Position numbers and translations under genes: made by a program
The notes under the pieces: model-generated
What the model was told of the DNA's origin: nothing
Database searches by the model: none
The model's input: only the letters and a program-made list of their open reading frames with translations
Shown here: piece after piece, positions 35,224 to 44,550 of the stretch
How the letters are laid out: each line of letters opens with the position of its first letter
How positions within the stretch are numbered: the first letter of the stretch is position 1
From: Eubacteriaceae bacterium
GTDB taxonomy: Bacteria > Bacillota > Clostridia > Lachnospirales > Lachnospiraceae
Reading direction: 5' to 3'
Assembly (NCBI GenBank): GCA_902362455.1
Contig: CABIWJ010000008.1
Coordinates: forward strand, 1 to 64,000
Length of the DNA: 64,000 bases

Positions 35224-35907
35224 TTACCCCAATACCGTTAATACGGTTTTAAACATAGTTATCAGTTCTCTAAATAAATCAAATTTCTTAATGCTTTCCA
35301 GATTATATTTCATCTTTTCCGGCAAAATCTTTTCTATATAAACTTTATCAACATCACTTACATTATCAAGCATTTTTGCCTCATCTCTGTAACGTATACT
35401 TGCCTCAGATGTTAAACCTGCTGGAAGTAATAATGTTGCCATCATTTCCGGTGTATAATGTTTTACATAATGTACGCTTTCAGGACGAACTCCCACAAAT
35501 GTCATATCTCCTGCTAAAATATTGAAGAGTTGGGGTATTTCGTCTAACCTGTATTTACGCAGTTTTTTCCCAATTTTTGTTATTCTGCTATCGTCTGACA
35601 CAGTAACCTGTGTACCAATTTTATCTGCATTTGCTACCATTGTACGAAATTTATATATTCTAAATTTCCTGCCATATCTTGTGATTCTTTCCTGACGATA
35701 AAATATTCCTCCTTTAGAATCAGTTATGATAAGTATAGCAATAATCACCATAATCGGAAACAAAATTCCAATCATGATAACAGATACCACGATATCAAAA
35801 AGCCTTTTTAATATCAGACTTAATTTTTTCTTTCTTAATATTTCATAATATGGTCTTACAGCTTCTGTCTGCATATATTCTGGCAATTCATTCCATTTTC
35901 GTAACAT
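35224..35907 (-). CDS. Initiating sugar-phosphate transferase (PglC/WcaJ type)
   Basis: 227 residues. One membrane segment (residues about 35-60) precedes the bacterial sugar transferase domain (GGIFYRQERITRYGRKFRIYKFRTM, RKYRLDEIPQLFNILAGDMTFVGVRPES). It moves a sugar phosphate from a UDP-sugar to undecaprenyl phosphate and so starts repeat-unit synthesis. The short form resembles PglC rather than the long WbaP/WcaJ proteins. VGVRPE replaces the more usual VGPRPE. GGGAGG lies 4-5 nt before the ATG. The neighbouring dehydratase and aminotransferase suggest an amino-dideoxy sugar substrate. Confidence 0.93.
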   Translation of the reverse strand: MLRKWNELPEYMQTEAVRPYYEILRKKKLSLILKRLFDIVVSVIMIGILFPIMVIIAILIITDSKGGIFYRQERITRYGRKFRIYKFRTMVANADKIGTQVTVSDDSRITKIGKKLRKYRLDEIPQLFNILAGDMTFVGVRPESVHYVKHYTPEMMATLLLPAGLTSEASIRYRDEAKMLDNVSDVDKVYIEKILPEKMKYNLESIKKFDLFRELITMFKTVLTVLG

Positions 35908-35936
35908 CCTGACCTCCCATTCTCTGACTTATATTT

Positions 35937-37142
35937 TTATACAATATATTCTCTGACTATTCTTATATATTGATTAATAACATAATCAATCTCTTCGTCT
36001 GTAAGTCTGGTATGAAGTGGCAATGTTATTTCATTCTCAAATCTTCTATATGCATTAGGATAATCTTTAATATCAAAACCAAGCTGCTTATAAGCAGTCA
36101 GCATTGGCAATGGTTTATAATGAACATTACATGCTACTCCTGCCTCTGCCATTTTAATAATAATTTCATTTCTCATATCTTGTGTAATATCAGGAATTCT
36201 TGTTATATACAAATGTCCTGACGATGTATATTCATTAGTATAATGCTTCAACACTTCAATTCCAACAGGTATAAATGCATTATCATATTTTCTTATAATT
36301 TTCTGTCTCCTTGCAAGTAAACCTTTGTAACGCTTCATCTGTGCTAAGCCAATTCCTGCTGCTACATCTGTCATATTACATTTATACCATGGACCAATAA
36401 TATCATATTCCCATGCTCCAAGCTGCGTTTTAGCAAATGCATCTTTTGATTGCCCATGTAATGATAATAGCTGATATTGATGGTATATTTTCTCACTATC
36501 TATACCATTTATTTCCCGCCAGGTCACAGCACCACCCTCAGCGGTAGTAAGATTCTTAACTGCATGAAAACTAAAATTCGTAAAATCAGCAATACTTCCA
36601 ACCATTTTATCTTGCCATACCGCACCTAAAGCATGTGCAGCATCTGCCATAACTATAACTCTTCCAAATGCTTTTTGAAGTTCATTTTCAGGTTGAAATA
36701 ATTCTTTTTTACTTTCTACAATTTCATATATTCTGTTATAATCGCAAGGTATTCCTCCAATATCTACCGGAATAATTACCTTTGTTCTCTCTGTAATTGC
36801 CTCAGCTAATTTATCATAATCCATTTCCAGTGAGTCTTCCTGTGTATCAATTAACACAAGTTTTGCTCCTACATGGCAGACTACCGATGCACTCGCAGTA
36901 TATGTATATGCGCTTGTAATTACTTCATCACCGTCTTTTATACCTAACAGTCTCAATGTCATTTCTGCACATGACGTCTGCGAATTCAGACAGACTGCAC
37001 GATTAACACCACATAAACTAGCTACTTCTCTTTCTAATTCTTTTGTCCTTGGACCTGTTGTAATCCAGCCTGATTTTAACGCCTCAGTAACCTGAATAAT
37101 TTCTTCTTCAGTAATATCAGGTGGTGAAAACGGAATTTTCAT
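35937..37142 (-). CDS. DegT/DnrJ/EryC1 sugar aminotransferase
   Basis: 401 residues from the ATG at 37142, chosen over 37154 because GAGG (from repeat A copy 3) lies just upstream. PLP-dependent fold type I with the internal-aldimine Lys in FSFHAVKNLTTAEGGAV and the DAAHALGA phosphate-side motif. It follows a CapD/PglF-type 4,6-dehydratase gene, so the likely reaction is transamination of a UDP-4-keto-6-deoxy-HexNAc, as by PglE or PseC. The matching N-acetyltransferase (PglD type) is not adjacent. Confidence 0.9.
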   Translation of the reverse strand: MKIPFSPPDITEEEIIQVTEALKSGWITTGPRTKELEREVASLCGVNRAVCLNSQTSCAEMTLRLLGIKDGDEVITSAYTYTASASVVCHVGAKLVLIDTQEDSLEMDYDKLAEAITERTKVIIPVDIGGIPCDYNRIYEIVESKKELFQPENELQKAFGRVIVMADAAHALGAVWQDKMVGSIADFTNFSFHAVKNLTTAEGGAVTWREINGIDSEKIYHQYQLLSLHGQSKDAFAKTQLGAWEYDIIGPWYKCNMTDVAAGIGLAQMKRYKGLLARRQKIIRKYDNAFIPVGIEVLKHYTNEYTSSGHLYITRIPDITQDMRNEIIIKMAEAGVACNVHYKPLPMLTAYKQLGFDIKDYPNAYRRFENEITLPLHTRLTDEEIDYVINQYIRIVREYIV

Positions 37143-37292
37143 ACTAATCCTCATTTCTGAGCGACTTATTGCGAAGAGACGATGAGAAATTCACACAAGC
37201 GATTTCTCATCTGCCATAAAAACTATTTACTTTCGCTCCTAAGCAAATAGCTGTGTGAAAAATAATTGCATCAGCATTATTTTTCATACTAG
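37143..37292 (-). repeat. Hairpin-rich intergenic repeat, family A copy 3
   Basis: Fills the gap between the CapD-type gene and the aminotransferase and ends at the aminotransferase start, supplying its SD (CAGAAATGAGGATTAGT). Close match in opposite orientation to 11493-11644, including the GCTATTTG...AAATAG stem and the GATGAGAAAT/AATTTCTCATC stem. Confidence 0.8.
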
Positions 37293-37311
37293 CCTCCATT
37301 TCTTTACTATC

Positions 37312-39240
37312 TTATATTTTATTTTCTGATATTTCATTCAAGGCTATATTATTTACTTCTTCCGGGCTTCTAAATGTAGATACTGTCTTTCTCAATGCTT
37401 CCCTTGCCTTAGAATCATCTCCCGAATCACAGGCTTCTTTTAGAATCATAAGCCGGCTTCTAATTTCTTCTTCACTTAAAGCTGTATCTCTTTCTATAAA
37501 AATCAAACTGTTTGGAGTTCTGTCTAATGTCTCAGTTTTTACTAACAATTCTTCGTATAACTTTTCTCCCGGTCTAAGTCCTGTCTCTACTATCTCTATT
37601 CCCTTAACACCTGATAATCTAATCATATTTTCTGCCAAATCATAGATTTTGACCGGTTTTCCCATATCCAGGACAAAAAGTTCACCATTATCTGCCATAG
37701 CACCGCTTTGAAGTACCAATTGTGATGCTTCCGGAATAGTCATAAAATACCTTATTATTCGCTTATCTGTTATCGTTACAGGACCACCATTTGCTATCTG
37801 CTTTTTGAATAATGGAATAACTGAACCGGCACTGCCTAGTACATTTCCAAATCGTGTTGCACTATATTTGACTTTTCCATATGTACTTGCACTTTGCACT
37901 ATCATTTCACACATTCTCTTAGTTGCCCCCATAACATTAGTGGGGTTAACAGCCTTGTCCGTTGATACCATCATAAAGCGTTCAGCACCATATTTCTCAC
38001 AGAGATCTGCAACTATCTTTGTTCCAAAAACATTATTTTCAATAGCTTCTATGCAGTTATGTTCCATAAGTGGTACATGCTTATGTGCTGCTGCATTAAT
38101 TACTATCTGTGGATGGTACATTTCAAATACTCTTTCCATTGCCCTTATATTTGTAATCGATGCAATTTCAACCTGAATATTCAATTTACCTTCATATGCT
38201 ATCATTAATTCCTGTTGGATATCATATGCACCATTTTCATAAATATCCAGAATTATCATCTGTTTTGGATTCATTTTTGCTAACTGTCTGCACAACTCTG
38301 AGCCAATAGAACCTCCGCCTCCGGTAATTAAGACAACCTTATTTCTATAGTACTCATTTGTATGTTCATCAGCTACTACCAATGGTTTTCTGAACAACAA
38401 ATCTTCCGCATCAAATTCTCTTAAATGTCTCTTAACTCCTGCTGTATAAACTGTCGGATAATCATAGACCTTAACTTTATATCCTGCCTGTTTATAATAT
38501 TCATATAATTCTTTCTTCTTATCTGCCTCAAGTGATGGAATTGCAAGTACAATTTCCTGAACCTCATATTCACCTAATTTTCTAAATGTTGCCTCTTCAA
38601 CAGACCACACCGGAATACCATGTATCTCACGTCCAATTTTCTCTTCACTGATATCTATAAAACATCTTGGAATATATGCTGATTCTTCACTGTTAATAAG
38701 CTCTTCTGCAAAGCCTACTCCCACACGTCCTGCTCCAATAATAGCTATTTTTATTCTTTGGACTTCTTTATCAGTAACAGCCTTTATCCCAGAAAACATA
38801 TACAGAATTTCAGACAGAATCTTTCCCTTTACTGTTTCCTGATTACCGCATTTATAAGCATATCTGTACATCATTCGCAATGCCAATGCGCCCAGGAGAT
38901 TAATACAACTTAAACTGAGTGTTCTTGCAAATGTAATCTGTTGTATAGGCAGATTGAACGCCATTGTTAAATAAATTATAAATGCAATTCCATCTGCAAA
39001 AAGCAGACGGATATAACACTGAATACCTCCATATCTCCATATCTGTCCATATACATTACCCAATAGCCTTATTAAAAATATTATGCTTACTGATAAAACA
39101 GCCTGCTGAATCATTCCAATAATTGAAAGTTTATCGTCCCCCTCATAAAGTACCAGCAGTAAAATTGCTGCTACCAGATATACAAGCAAGTCATATAAAA
39201 CTAACAACCATTTAATATGATGTTTTTTATATCTTTTCAC
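37312..39240 (-). CDS. CapD/WbpM/PglF-type UDP-HexNAc 4,6-dehydratase
   Basis: 642 residues with a GTG start. Four N-terminal membrane helices (residues ~10-125), a CoA-binding-like Rossmann domain (KIAIIGAGRVGVGFAEE), then the SDR catalytic domain with GGGGSIGSELCRQ, AAHKHVPLME and MVSTDKAVNPTNVMGATKRMCE. This is the long membrane form that makes UDP-4-keto-6-deoxy-HexNAc from UDP-GlcNAc. It precedes the aminotransferase and initiating transferase genes, giving a bacillosamine- or FucNAc4N-like route. Confidence 0.94.
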   Translation of the reverse strand: MKRYKKHHIKWLLVLYDLLVYLVAAILLLVLYEGDDKLSIIGMIQQAVLSVSIIFLIRLLGNVYGQIWRYGGIQCYIRLLFADGIAFIIYLTMAFNLPIQQITFARTLSLSCINLLGALALRMMYRYAYKCGNQETVKGKILSEILYMFSGIKAVTDKEVQRIKIAIIGAGRVGVGFAEELINSEESAYIPRCFIDISEEKIGREIHGIPVWSVEEATFRKLGEYEVQEIVLAIPSLEADKKKELYEYYKQAGYKVKVYDYPTVYTAGVKRHLREFDAEDLLFRKPLVVADEHTNEYYRNKVVLITGGGGSIGSELCRQLAKMNPKQMIILDIYENGAYDIQQELMIAYEGKLNIQVEIASITNIRAMERVFEMYHPQIVINAAAHKHVPLMEHNCIEAIENNVFGTKIVADLCEKYGAERFMMVSTDKAVNPTNVMGATKRMCEMIVQSASTYGKVKYSATRFGNVLGSAGSVIPLFKKQIANGGPVTITDKRIIRYFMTIPEASQLVLQSGAMADNGELFVLDMGKPVKIYDLAENMIRLSGVKGIEIVETGLRPGEKLYEELLVKTETLDRTPNSLIFIERDTALSEEEIRSRLMILKEACDSGDDSKAREALRKTVSTFRSPEEVNNIALNEISENKI

Positions 39241-39309
39241 TTCGATATGTACCTCACTACTTACATTTTCTTTATGATATCAGTTAATAAATATTTGAAT
39301 AACATATTC

Positions 39310-40236
39310 TTAACGTATCTTTATCTTATCATTACTCATAAATATTTTATTTGCATATTTAATATACTTCCTCAATTCTCCTCTGTACGTTTTGTCAGCA
39401 ATTGAACGTAGAATAAACACAGAAGTATTCTGTAAATACACATAAATTCTTTCGAATATATTTATTTTAACATAATATCGTAAATAATAAAATGCACTTA
39501 TATACAAATAAAGACTTTGAAAGCCTTTTCCTCTCTTTGATGTTGACTTTCCGTTGTAATGAGTTACACTAGCTTCCGGAATATAACAGACTTTTTTATG
39601 CATTTTCTGCAGCTTATATGCAATTATCCATTCTTCACAATACAGAAATACGTTTTCATCAAAATATCCAATCCTCTTAAATATTTTAGAATCTATCATA
39701 AAACAGCAGCCACTAAGCATTCCATAAAATTCAAATTTGTCTTTCGTATATGGATATTCTGTAGCAAATCTGTTACTCTTATTTCTTAAATAATACAACG
39801 GCTTCTTAGAACACATATATAGCATAAAATCATATGTTTTTCTTAATAATTGAGTTTCATTTCCATTATAGTCATGAACTGATGGTCCTGTCACTGCAAC
39901 ATCTTTAGAAATATTTTCGCTCATTAATTTTAATGCATTGTTATTAAATATAACATCACTGTTAACAATACATATTCTATCATATTTTTCTGTATCTAAT
40001 TGCTTGCATATGTAATTATTTCCTGCAGAGTAACCTTCATTTTTCTTAGTTTTAAATACCATTACTTTATGATTTTTCTCATATTTATCCGCAAGAAATT
40101 CATATGAACCATCTTTTGAATCATTGTCTACAATAAAAACCTCATATTCAATATCTTGTGTATGTGCAATAATTGACTCTACACATTTTATAGTTTCTTC
40201 TTTAGTTTTATAATTTAAAACTATTACCGCCACCAT
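39310..40236 (-). CDS. Family 2 glycosyltransferase (rhamnosyltransferase-like)
   Basis: 308 residues. N-terminal GT2 domain (VAVIVLNYKTKEETIKCVESI ... FIVDNDSKDGS), the donor loop GYSAGNNYICKQL and the VNSDVIF metal site, then ECCGCC-like LSGCCFMIDSKIFKRIGYFDENVFLYCEEWIIAYKL with the catalytic ED/EE region. The layout resembles WbbL/RfbF-type rhamnosyltransferases. The C-terminal 60 residues are aromatic and basic and may touch the membrane. Confidence 0.9.
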   Translation of the reverse strand: MVAVIVLNYKTKEETIKCVESIIAHTQDIEYEVFIVDNDSKDGSYEFLADKYEKNHKVMVFKTKKNEGYSAGNNYICKQLDTEKYDRICIVNSDVIFNNNALKLMSENISKDVAVTGPSVHDYNGNETQLLRKTYDFMLYMCSKKPLYYLRNKSNRFATEYPYTKDKFEFYGMLSGCCFMIDSKIFKRIGYFDENVFLYCEEWIIAYKLQKMHKKVCYIPEASVTHYNGKSTSKRGKGFQSLYLYISAFYYLRYYVKINIFERIYVYLQNTSVFILRSIADKTYRGELRKYIKYANKIFMSNDKIKIR

Positions 40237-40265
40237 TGTATTCTTTCACCTTTTCCTTAATAATT

Positions 40266-40466
40266 TTAATATTTTTTGTATCTTTTATTTATTCTATTAA
40301 TACAATTTATTGCAGTTGTAATCCCCTTTTCTTTGCATACCCTGCTAAATGTACAAAATTCATAAATTTCCTTTTGAGGATATATTATATCATTTTCATT
40401 AATGCATTTTATTTTTTTGAAATTTGGTAATACTTCCGCGTTTTTTATTCCTATTCTCATATTCAT
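40266..40466 (-). CDS. Small hypothetical protein in glycan cluster
   Basis: 66 residues, overlapping the stop of the upstream glycosyltransferase by ATGA, which argues for translation by coupling. A second ATG two codons in (MRIGIKN) is the other possible start. The sequence has a basic C-terminus and three Cys residues, with no membrane segment. I do not recognise it. It may be a remnant of a truncated glycosyltransferase or a genuine small protein; the downstream gene begins 29 nt later. Confidence 0.45.
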   Translation of the reverse strand: MNMRIGIKNAEVLPNFKKIKCINENDIIYPQKEIYEFCTFSRVCKEKGITTAINCINRINKRYKKY

Positions 40467-41446
40467 ACCTTTCTAATACTAACTTCTTTTCTATCTATTC
40501 CCATAATCTCCGTTAAATAATTATATTCCGCTTCAACATAATGTTTTCTCTTACTCCAAATTATTTCATATATAAAATAATAATATTTAGATGGGCATTT
40601 TAGTAATAGCCAAAAGAACTTAATAAGTCCGCCTTTTCCACTAATCTCTTTAAGTTTCTTTGATTTCATTACAACTTTATTATCCAAATAATTCTTATAT
40701 AATATTTCATATAGTTTTTCCCTGTCTTTGTCTATTAACAGTTCCCACTTTCTGTTCTTAGATGTAGATATTCCACCTCCGTATTCATACCACACAACAT
40801 TTTTATTCATATGATATATGTTATGATTATCTGCTGCTGCAATATATGTCATAAAATCTTCTGCGTATATTACTCTACCATCTAACATATGTAGCAATCT
40901 GTACATATACTCTTTTTCATATACAATTCCTGCACCCACAATTCCATTCCAACATAGTAATATACTTGTCTGGACTTTTGACAGATTATATGGTTGTTTA
41001 TCAAACACCTTTATATTATATGGCTTTGTATTACTATATTGTAATATCTGTTTATCTTTATAGCTAAACGGAACTACATTCCCAAAAGCAATTTTGGCAG
41101 CTCTCTTATTTACATAATCAAATATCTCTCTCAATATGTGATTATTATACAGAAAATCGCCCGGAGATATCACCTTAATATATTTTCCTGATGCATTACT
41201 TACACCATTCAATATATTAATTACAGTCCCTCTATTCTCTTCTAATTTTACAAGTCTGTAATTATAAAATTTCTTCTCTGTAAAATATTTCTCTATATTT
41301 TCGAAACAATCTTTAGTCGAACCATCATCGCATATAACTATCTCAAATTCTATATCTTTCTGATTAATTATAGAATTTAATGTATAAATAACTTTTTGTA
41401 TATCCGGGTTAAATTGAGCTACTAATACAGTAATATCCATTTTCAT
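40463..41446 (-). CDS. Family 2 glycosyltransferase
   Basis: 327 residues. Start motif ITVLVAQFNPDIQKVIYTLNSIINQKDIEFEIVICDDGSTKDC, then RGTVINILNGVSNASGKYIKVISPGDFLY, in which Gly replaces the second Asp of the usual DxD pattern, and a downstream IYAEDFMTYIAAAD element. The C-terminal region is basic and helical. GAGG is 5 nt before the ATG. Donor and acceptor unknown. Confidence 0.9.
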   Translation of the reverse strand: MKMDITVLVAQFNPDIQKVIYTLNSIINQKDIEFEIVICDDGSTKDCFENIEKYFTEKKFYNYRLVKLEENRGTVINILNGVSNASGKYIKVISPGDFLYNNHILREIFDYVNKRAAKIAFGNVVPFSYKDKQILQYSNTKPYNIKVFDKQPYNLSKVQTSILLCWNGIVGAGIVYEKEYMYRLLHMLDGRVIYAEDFMTYIAAADNHNIYHMNKNVVWYEYGGGISTSKNRKWELLIDKDREKLYEILYKNYLDNKVVMKSKKLKEISGKGGLIKFFWLLLKCPSKYYYFIYEIIWSKRKHYVEAEYNYLTEIMGIDRKEVSIRKV

Positions 41447-41485
41447 AATTCCTCGTGTTCCATATAACTAATTAGTTTATTACTT

Positions 41486-42589
41486 CTATGCATCAAATCT
41501 ATTTAACATATCTATCACATATTCTATCTGTTTTTCGCTTATTCCATAATACATAGGAATACTAAGTATTGTATCACTTATACGCTCAGATATTTCGTAT
41601 GTTTCTTTACTGATTTCTGAATTTCTATATGCTTCCTGTTTATGTATAGGTATTGGATAATGCTTTACTGTTCCAATTCCATTTTCATTAAGATATTTCT
41701 CTAATTCATCTCGTTTTTCGCATCGAATTGCAAAAATATGATAAATATGCTTATATTCATCATTTGATTTTAATGGCATTATTATCTTATCGTTATTAAT
41801 TCCATCTAAATATTTTTGTGCCACATTTCTTCTAAACTGATTCCATTTATCTAAATACTTTAACTTAACTGATAAAAAACCTGCCTGCAATTCATCTAAC
41901 CTGCTATTATTACCAAGATAAATGTGGTGATATTTATAATCTGAACCATAATTACCAATAGCCCTGCATTTATCAGCTAATTCTTTATTATTGGTAACTA
42001 TACAGCCACCATCTCCTAATGCTCCAAGATTCTTTCCCGGATAAAAGCTAAATGCTGCAGCCATCGACATATTTCCAGCTTTCACACCTTTATATGTTGC
42101 TCCATGAGCCTGTGCTGCATCTTCTATTATATATAATCCATATTTCCGTCCAATAGCACATATCTTGTCCATATCAGCCATTCTTCCCTGTAAATGAACA
42201 GCAATGATTGCCTTGGTCTTTTTTGTTATCTTCTCTTCTATTAAATTACAATCAATATTATATGTTGTAATATCAGGCTCAACCATAACAACATCGGCTC
42301 CTGCATAAGTAACCGCTAAAGCTGTAGCAATATAGGTATTTGATGGAATTATTACTTCATCTCCTTTACCTATTCCTAATGCCTTTAATATAATATATAT
42401 AGAGTCTAATCCTGTTCCTGTTCCAACACAATATTGCGTTCCACAATATTCACTGAAGTCATGCTCAAATTTTTTACAATAATTTCCATTAATAAATATA
42501 TTTTTACTGTATATATCATTGAATACTTCTTTCATCTCATCTTCTATCTCATTGTGCATAGGTTCAAAAGATACAAATGGCACTTTCAT
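41486..42589 (-). CDS. FdtB-like dTDP-3-amino-3,6-dideoxyhexose transaminase
   Basis: 367 residues from the ATG at 42589; the in-frame GTG at 42598 overlaps the upstream stop and lacks a well-placed SD, whereas AAGAGG is 8 nt before 42589. DegT/StrS fold with the PLP Lys in AFSFYPGKNLGALGDGG and EDAAQAHGA. Start MKVPFVSFEPMHNEIEDEM is typical of the FdtB/QdtB group. Directly after the FdtA-type isomerase, so transamination at C3 of a dTDP-3-keto-6-deoxyhexose is the likely step. Confidence 0.9.
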   Translation of the reverse strand: MKVPFVSFEPMHNEIEDEMKEVFNDIYSKNIFINGNYCKKFEHDFSEYCGTQYCVGTGTGLDSIYIILKALGIGKGDEVIIPSNTYIATALAVTYAGADVVMVEPDITTYNIDCNLIEEKITKKTKAIIAVHLQGRMADMDKICAIGRKYGLYIIEDAAQAHGATYKGVKAGNMSMAAAFSFYPGKNLGALGDGGCIVTNNKELADKCRAIGNYGSDYKYHHIYLGNNSRLDELQAGFLSVKLKYLDKWNQFRRNVAQKYLDGINNDKIIMPLKSNDEYKHIYHIFAIRCEKRDELEKYLNENGIGTVKHYPIPIHKQEAYRNSEISKETYEISERISDTILSIPMYYGISEKQIEYVIDMLNRFDA

Positions 42590-42594
42590 GTTTG

Positions 42595-42996
42595 TCACCT
42601 CTTATTTATAAATTCAAGAAATTCATCATAATCTCTTATATAGTCATTATTATCGTACAATTCAGATGCCAAAACAAGTAAAACCGCATCTGGTGAGAAA
42701 TCATACATCTCCCTCCAAATATCATTAGCTATGTACAATCCCTCATATGGCTTCTCCAGAGGGATAATCTTTTTCTCTGAACCGTTATCTAATAGTACCT
42801 TACAACTTCCATGTATACATACTAAAATCTGCTCAAGTGATTTGTGAGCATGAAATCCTCTATGCACACCCTCTAATGTATCATACATATAATATACTCG
42901 TTTTATTCTGAACGGTATATCCTTAAACTCCTCTAATGCCACTAATTGTCCCCTGTCATCACCATGTGGCTGAAAAACATATTTTACAACTTGCAT
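42595..42996 (-). CDS. FdtA/QdtA-type dTDP-4-keto-6-deoxyhexose 3,4-isomerase
   Basis: 133 residues, single-domain cupin of the WxcM-like C-terminal family. Characteristic stretches are DDRGQLVALEEFKDIPFRIKRVYYMYDT, GVHRGFHAHKSLEQILVCIHGSCKV with paired His, and YIANDIWREMYDFSPDAVLLVLAS. It converts dTDP-4-keto-6-deoxyglucose to the 3-keto isomer for synthesis of Fuc3N or Qui3N. Which epimer is made cannot be told from the residues visible here. Confidence 0.93.
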   Translation of the reverse strand: MQVVKYVFQPHGDDRGQLVALEEFKDIPFRIKRVYYMYDTLEGVHRGFHAHKSLEQILVCIHGSCKVLLDNGSEKKIIPLEKPYEGLYIANDIWREMYDFSPDAVLLVLASELYDNNDYIRDYDEFLEFINKR

Positions 42997-43008
42997 TTTT
43001 CCTCCTTT

Positions 43009-44541
43009 CTAGGCATTCTTTTTCATAAGCCTTCTCCATATATATTTAAATTCATCTGTCCTTCCAAAACATATCAAAAATATTACGTTAAATCCAACAA
43101 TACATATAATCATTTTTATTATAAAATATAATATTGAATCTGAAAATAGGTTACATACATTTTCTAGTGCAATATAACCTACCAATGTTATAACTACCCA
43201 TGTAAAATATTTTTTAAAATATTCTATGCAGGAGGATGCAAATATAAACTTATATACCAGATATGGAACTCTCCACCATGAGGTTAATAAATTGCTTATA
43301 ATTGTTCCAAGTATTACACCTGATATCCCTATTTTTTTTGCCAGAATTATTGATATAATTAAATTTAATACAGACTCTATTATTGTTCTTGCTTTATCTT
43401 TTACAAACAAACCATTACTATTTATAAATGACGAATTTATTATATTACTTAGAGTTATGTTTAAACTAATTGTAATTAATACTATTACTTTTTTAGACAA
43501 AAGTAAACTAGTATCCTGCCATATTGAATATATAAATGGATTAATTAACACACATACACATCCGGTACATAAACTATTTATCCACATATTTATAAATTGC
43601 AAATTGTTATATAAGTTACGTTTTTCATTATTATTAGCATTAATGCTATAATTTCCAATAGACGATGTTATGTTCCCCAATAGTGCATTAACAATATTAT
43701 TTAGCATCGTTGTTATCATCAGGTAATTTGAATATATTCCTACTGCAATTATTCCTACATATTTTGATAAAACAAGATTATCTGTCGCCGTTAATATTAC
43801 ATAACCTATTCTGTGACACATCAATGCTTTTGAATCATTAACTATTTTTTTTATACTATCCCTGTCTAATTTATCCTTATTATCAAACACATCTTTATAT
43901 TTTTTATATGTATACCGACTTAATATATAATTAGACGCAACAGTGATTATTATATTTATAATTAATGTAGCTATATATTCTTTTGTAATTAATAAGACTA
44001 TTATCATCAATCCATACTGTACTATATTTGCAATTGAATCTGCAATAGCCTTTACATACCCTCTTTGGTCTGCTTCTAACAATGACTGTTTATATACAAA
44101 AATATAGCTTAACACATTCTGGAATACAAATAGTACATAAACAATATATATATTTACATCTTTAGGAACTTCTGACATATCTTTAATCAGAAAATTCAAA
44201 AATGGCATAATAAGTATTCCAATAAAAAATAATGATATCGCAACAACATTATAAAATTTTTTATAGAAATTCATCAACTCTGCAACTCTGTTTTCATCAT
44301 TATTTTTTATTGGTTCATATAAATAATATATGATTACACTTCCTATTCCCAAATCAGCTAACGAAAAAACTACTGTTATATTAGAAAAAAGTCCTGTAAT
44401 ACCTAAATATTCTTTTGAAAGAACCATTACAAAAATTATTCTGTATGCAAATGCCATTATAGCTTTAATAATCTGATTGATTAAAAAACTTAATGAAATC
44501 AGCTTTACATTCTTCATTCTTGGTTGATTATTAAAATTCAT
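43009..44541 (-). CDS. Wzx-type oligosaccharide flippase
   Basis: 510 residues with 12-14 predicted membrane helices and a MOP-superfamily layout (LISLSFLINQIIKAIMAFAYRIIFVMVLSKEYLGITGLFSNI at the N-terminus). It should flip the lipid-linked glycan unit across the membrane. No strong SD is visible before the ATG at 44541. It sits between the FdtA-type gene (12-nt gap) and the GT10-like gene (9-nt gap). Confidence 0.92.
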   Translation of the reverse strand: MNFNNQPRMKNVKLISLSFLINQIIKAIMAFAYRIIFVMVLSKEYLGITGLFSNITVVFSLADLGIGSVIIYYLYEPIKNNDENRVAELMNFYKKFYNVVAISLFFIGILIMPFLNFLIKDMSEVPKDVNIYIVYVLFVFQNVLSYIFVYKQSLLEADQRGYVKAIADSIANIVQYGLMIIVLLITKEYIATLIINIIITVASNYILSRYTYKKYKDVFDNKDKLDRDSIKKIVNDSKALMCHRIGYVILTATDNLVLSKYVGIIAVGIYSNYLMITTMLNNIVNALLGNITSSIGNYSINANNNEKRNLYNNLQFINMWINSLCTGCVCVLINPFIYSIWQDTSLLLSKKVIVLITISLNITLSNIINSSFINSNGLFVKDKARTIIESVLNLIISIILAKKIGISGVILGTIISNLLTSWWRVPYLVYKFIFASSCIEYFKKYFTWVVITLVGYIALENVCNLFSDSILYFIIKMIICIVGFNVIFLICFGRTDEFKYIWRRLMKKNA

Positions 44542-44550
44542 TTATGTTTT

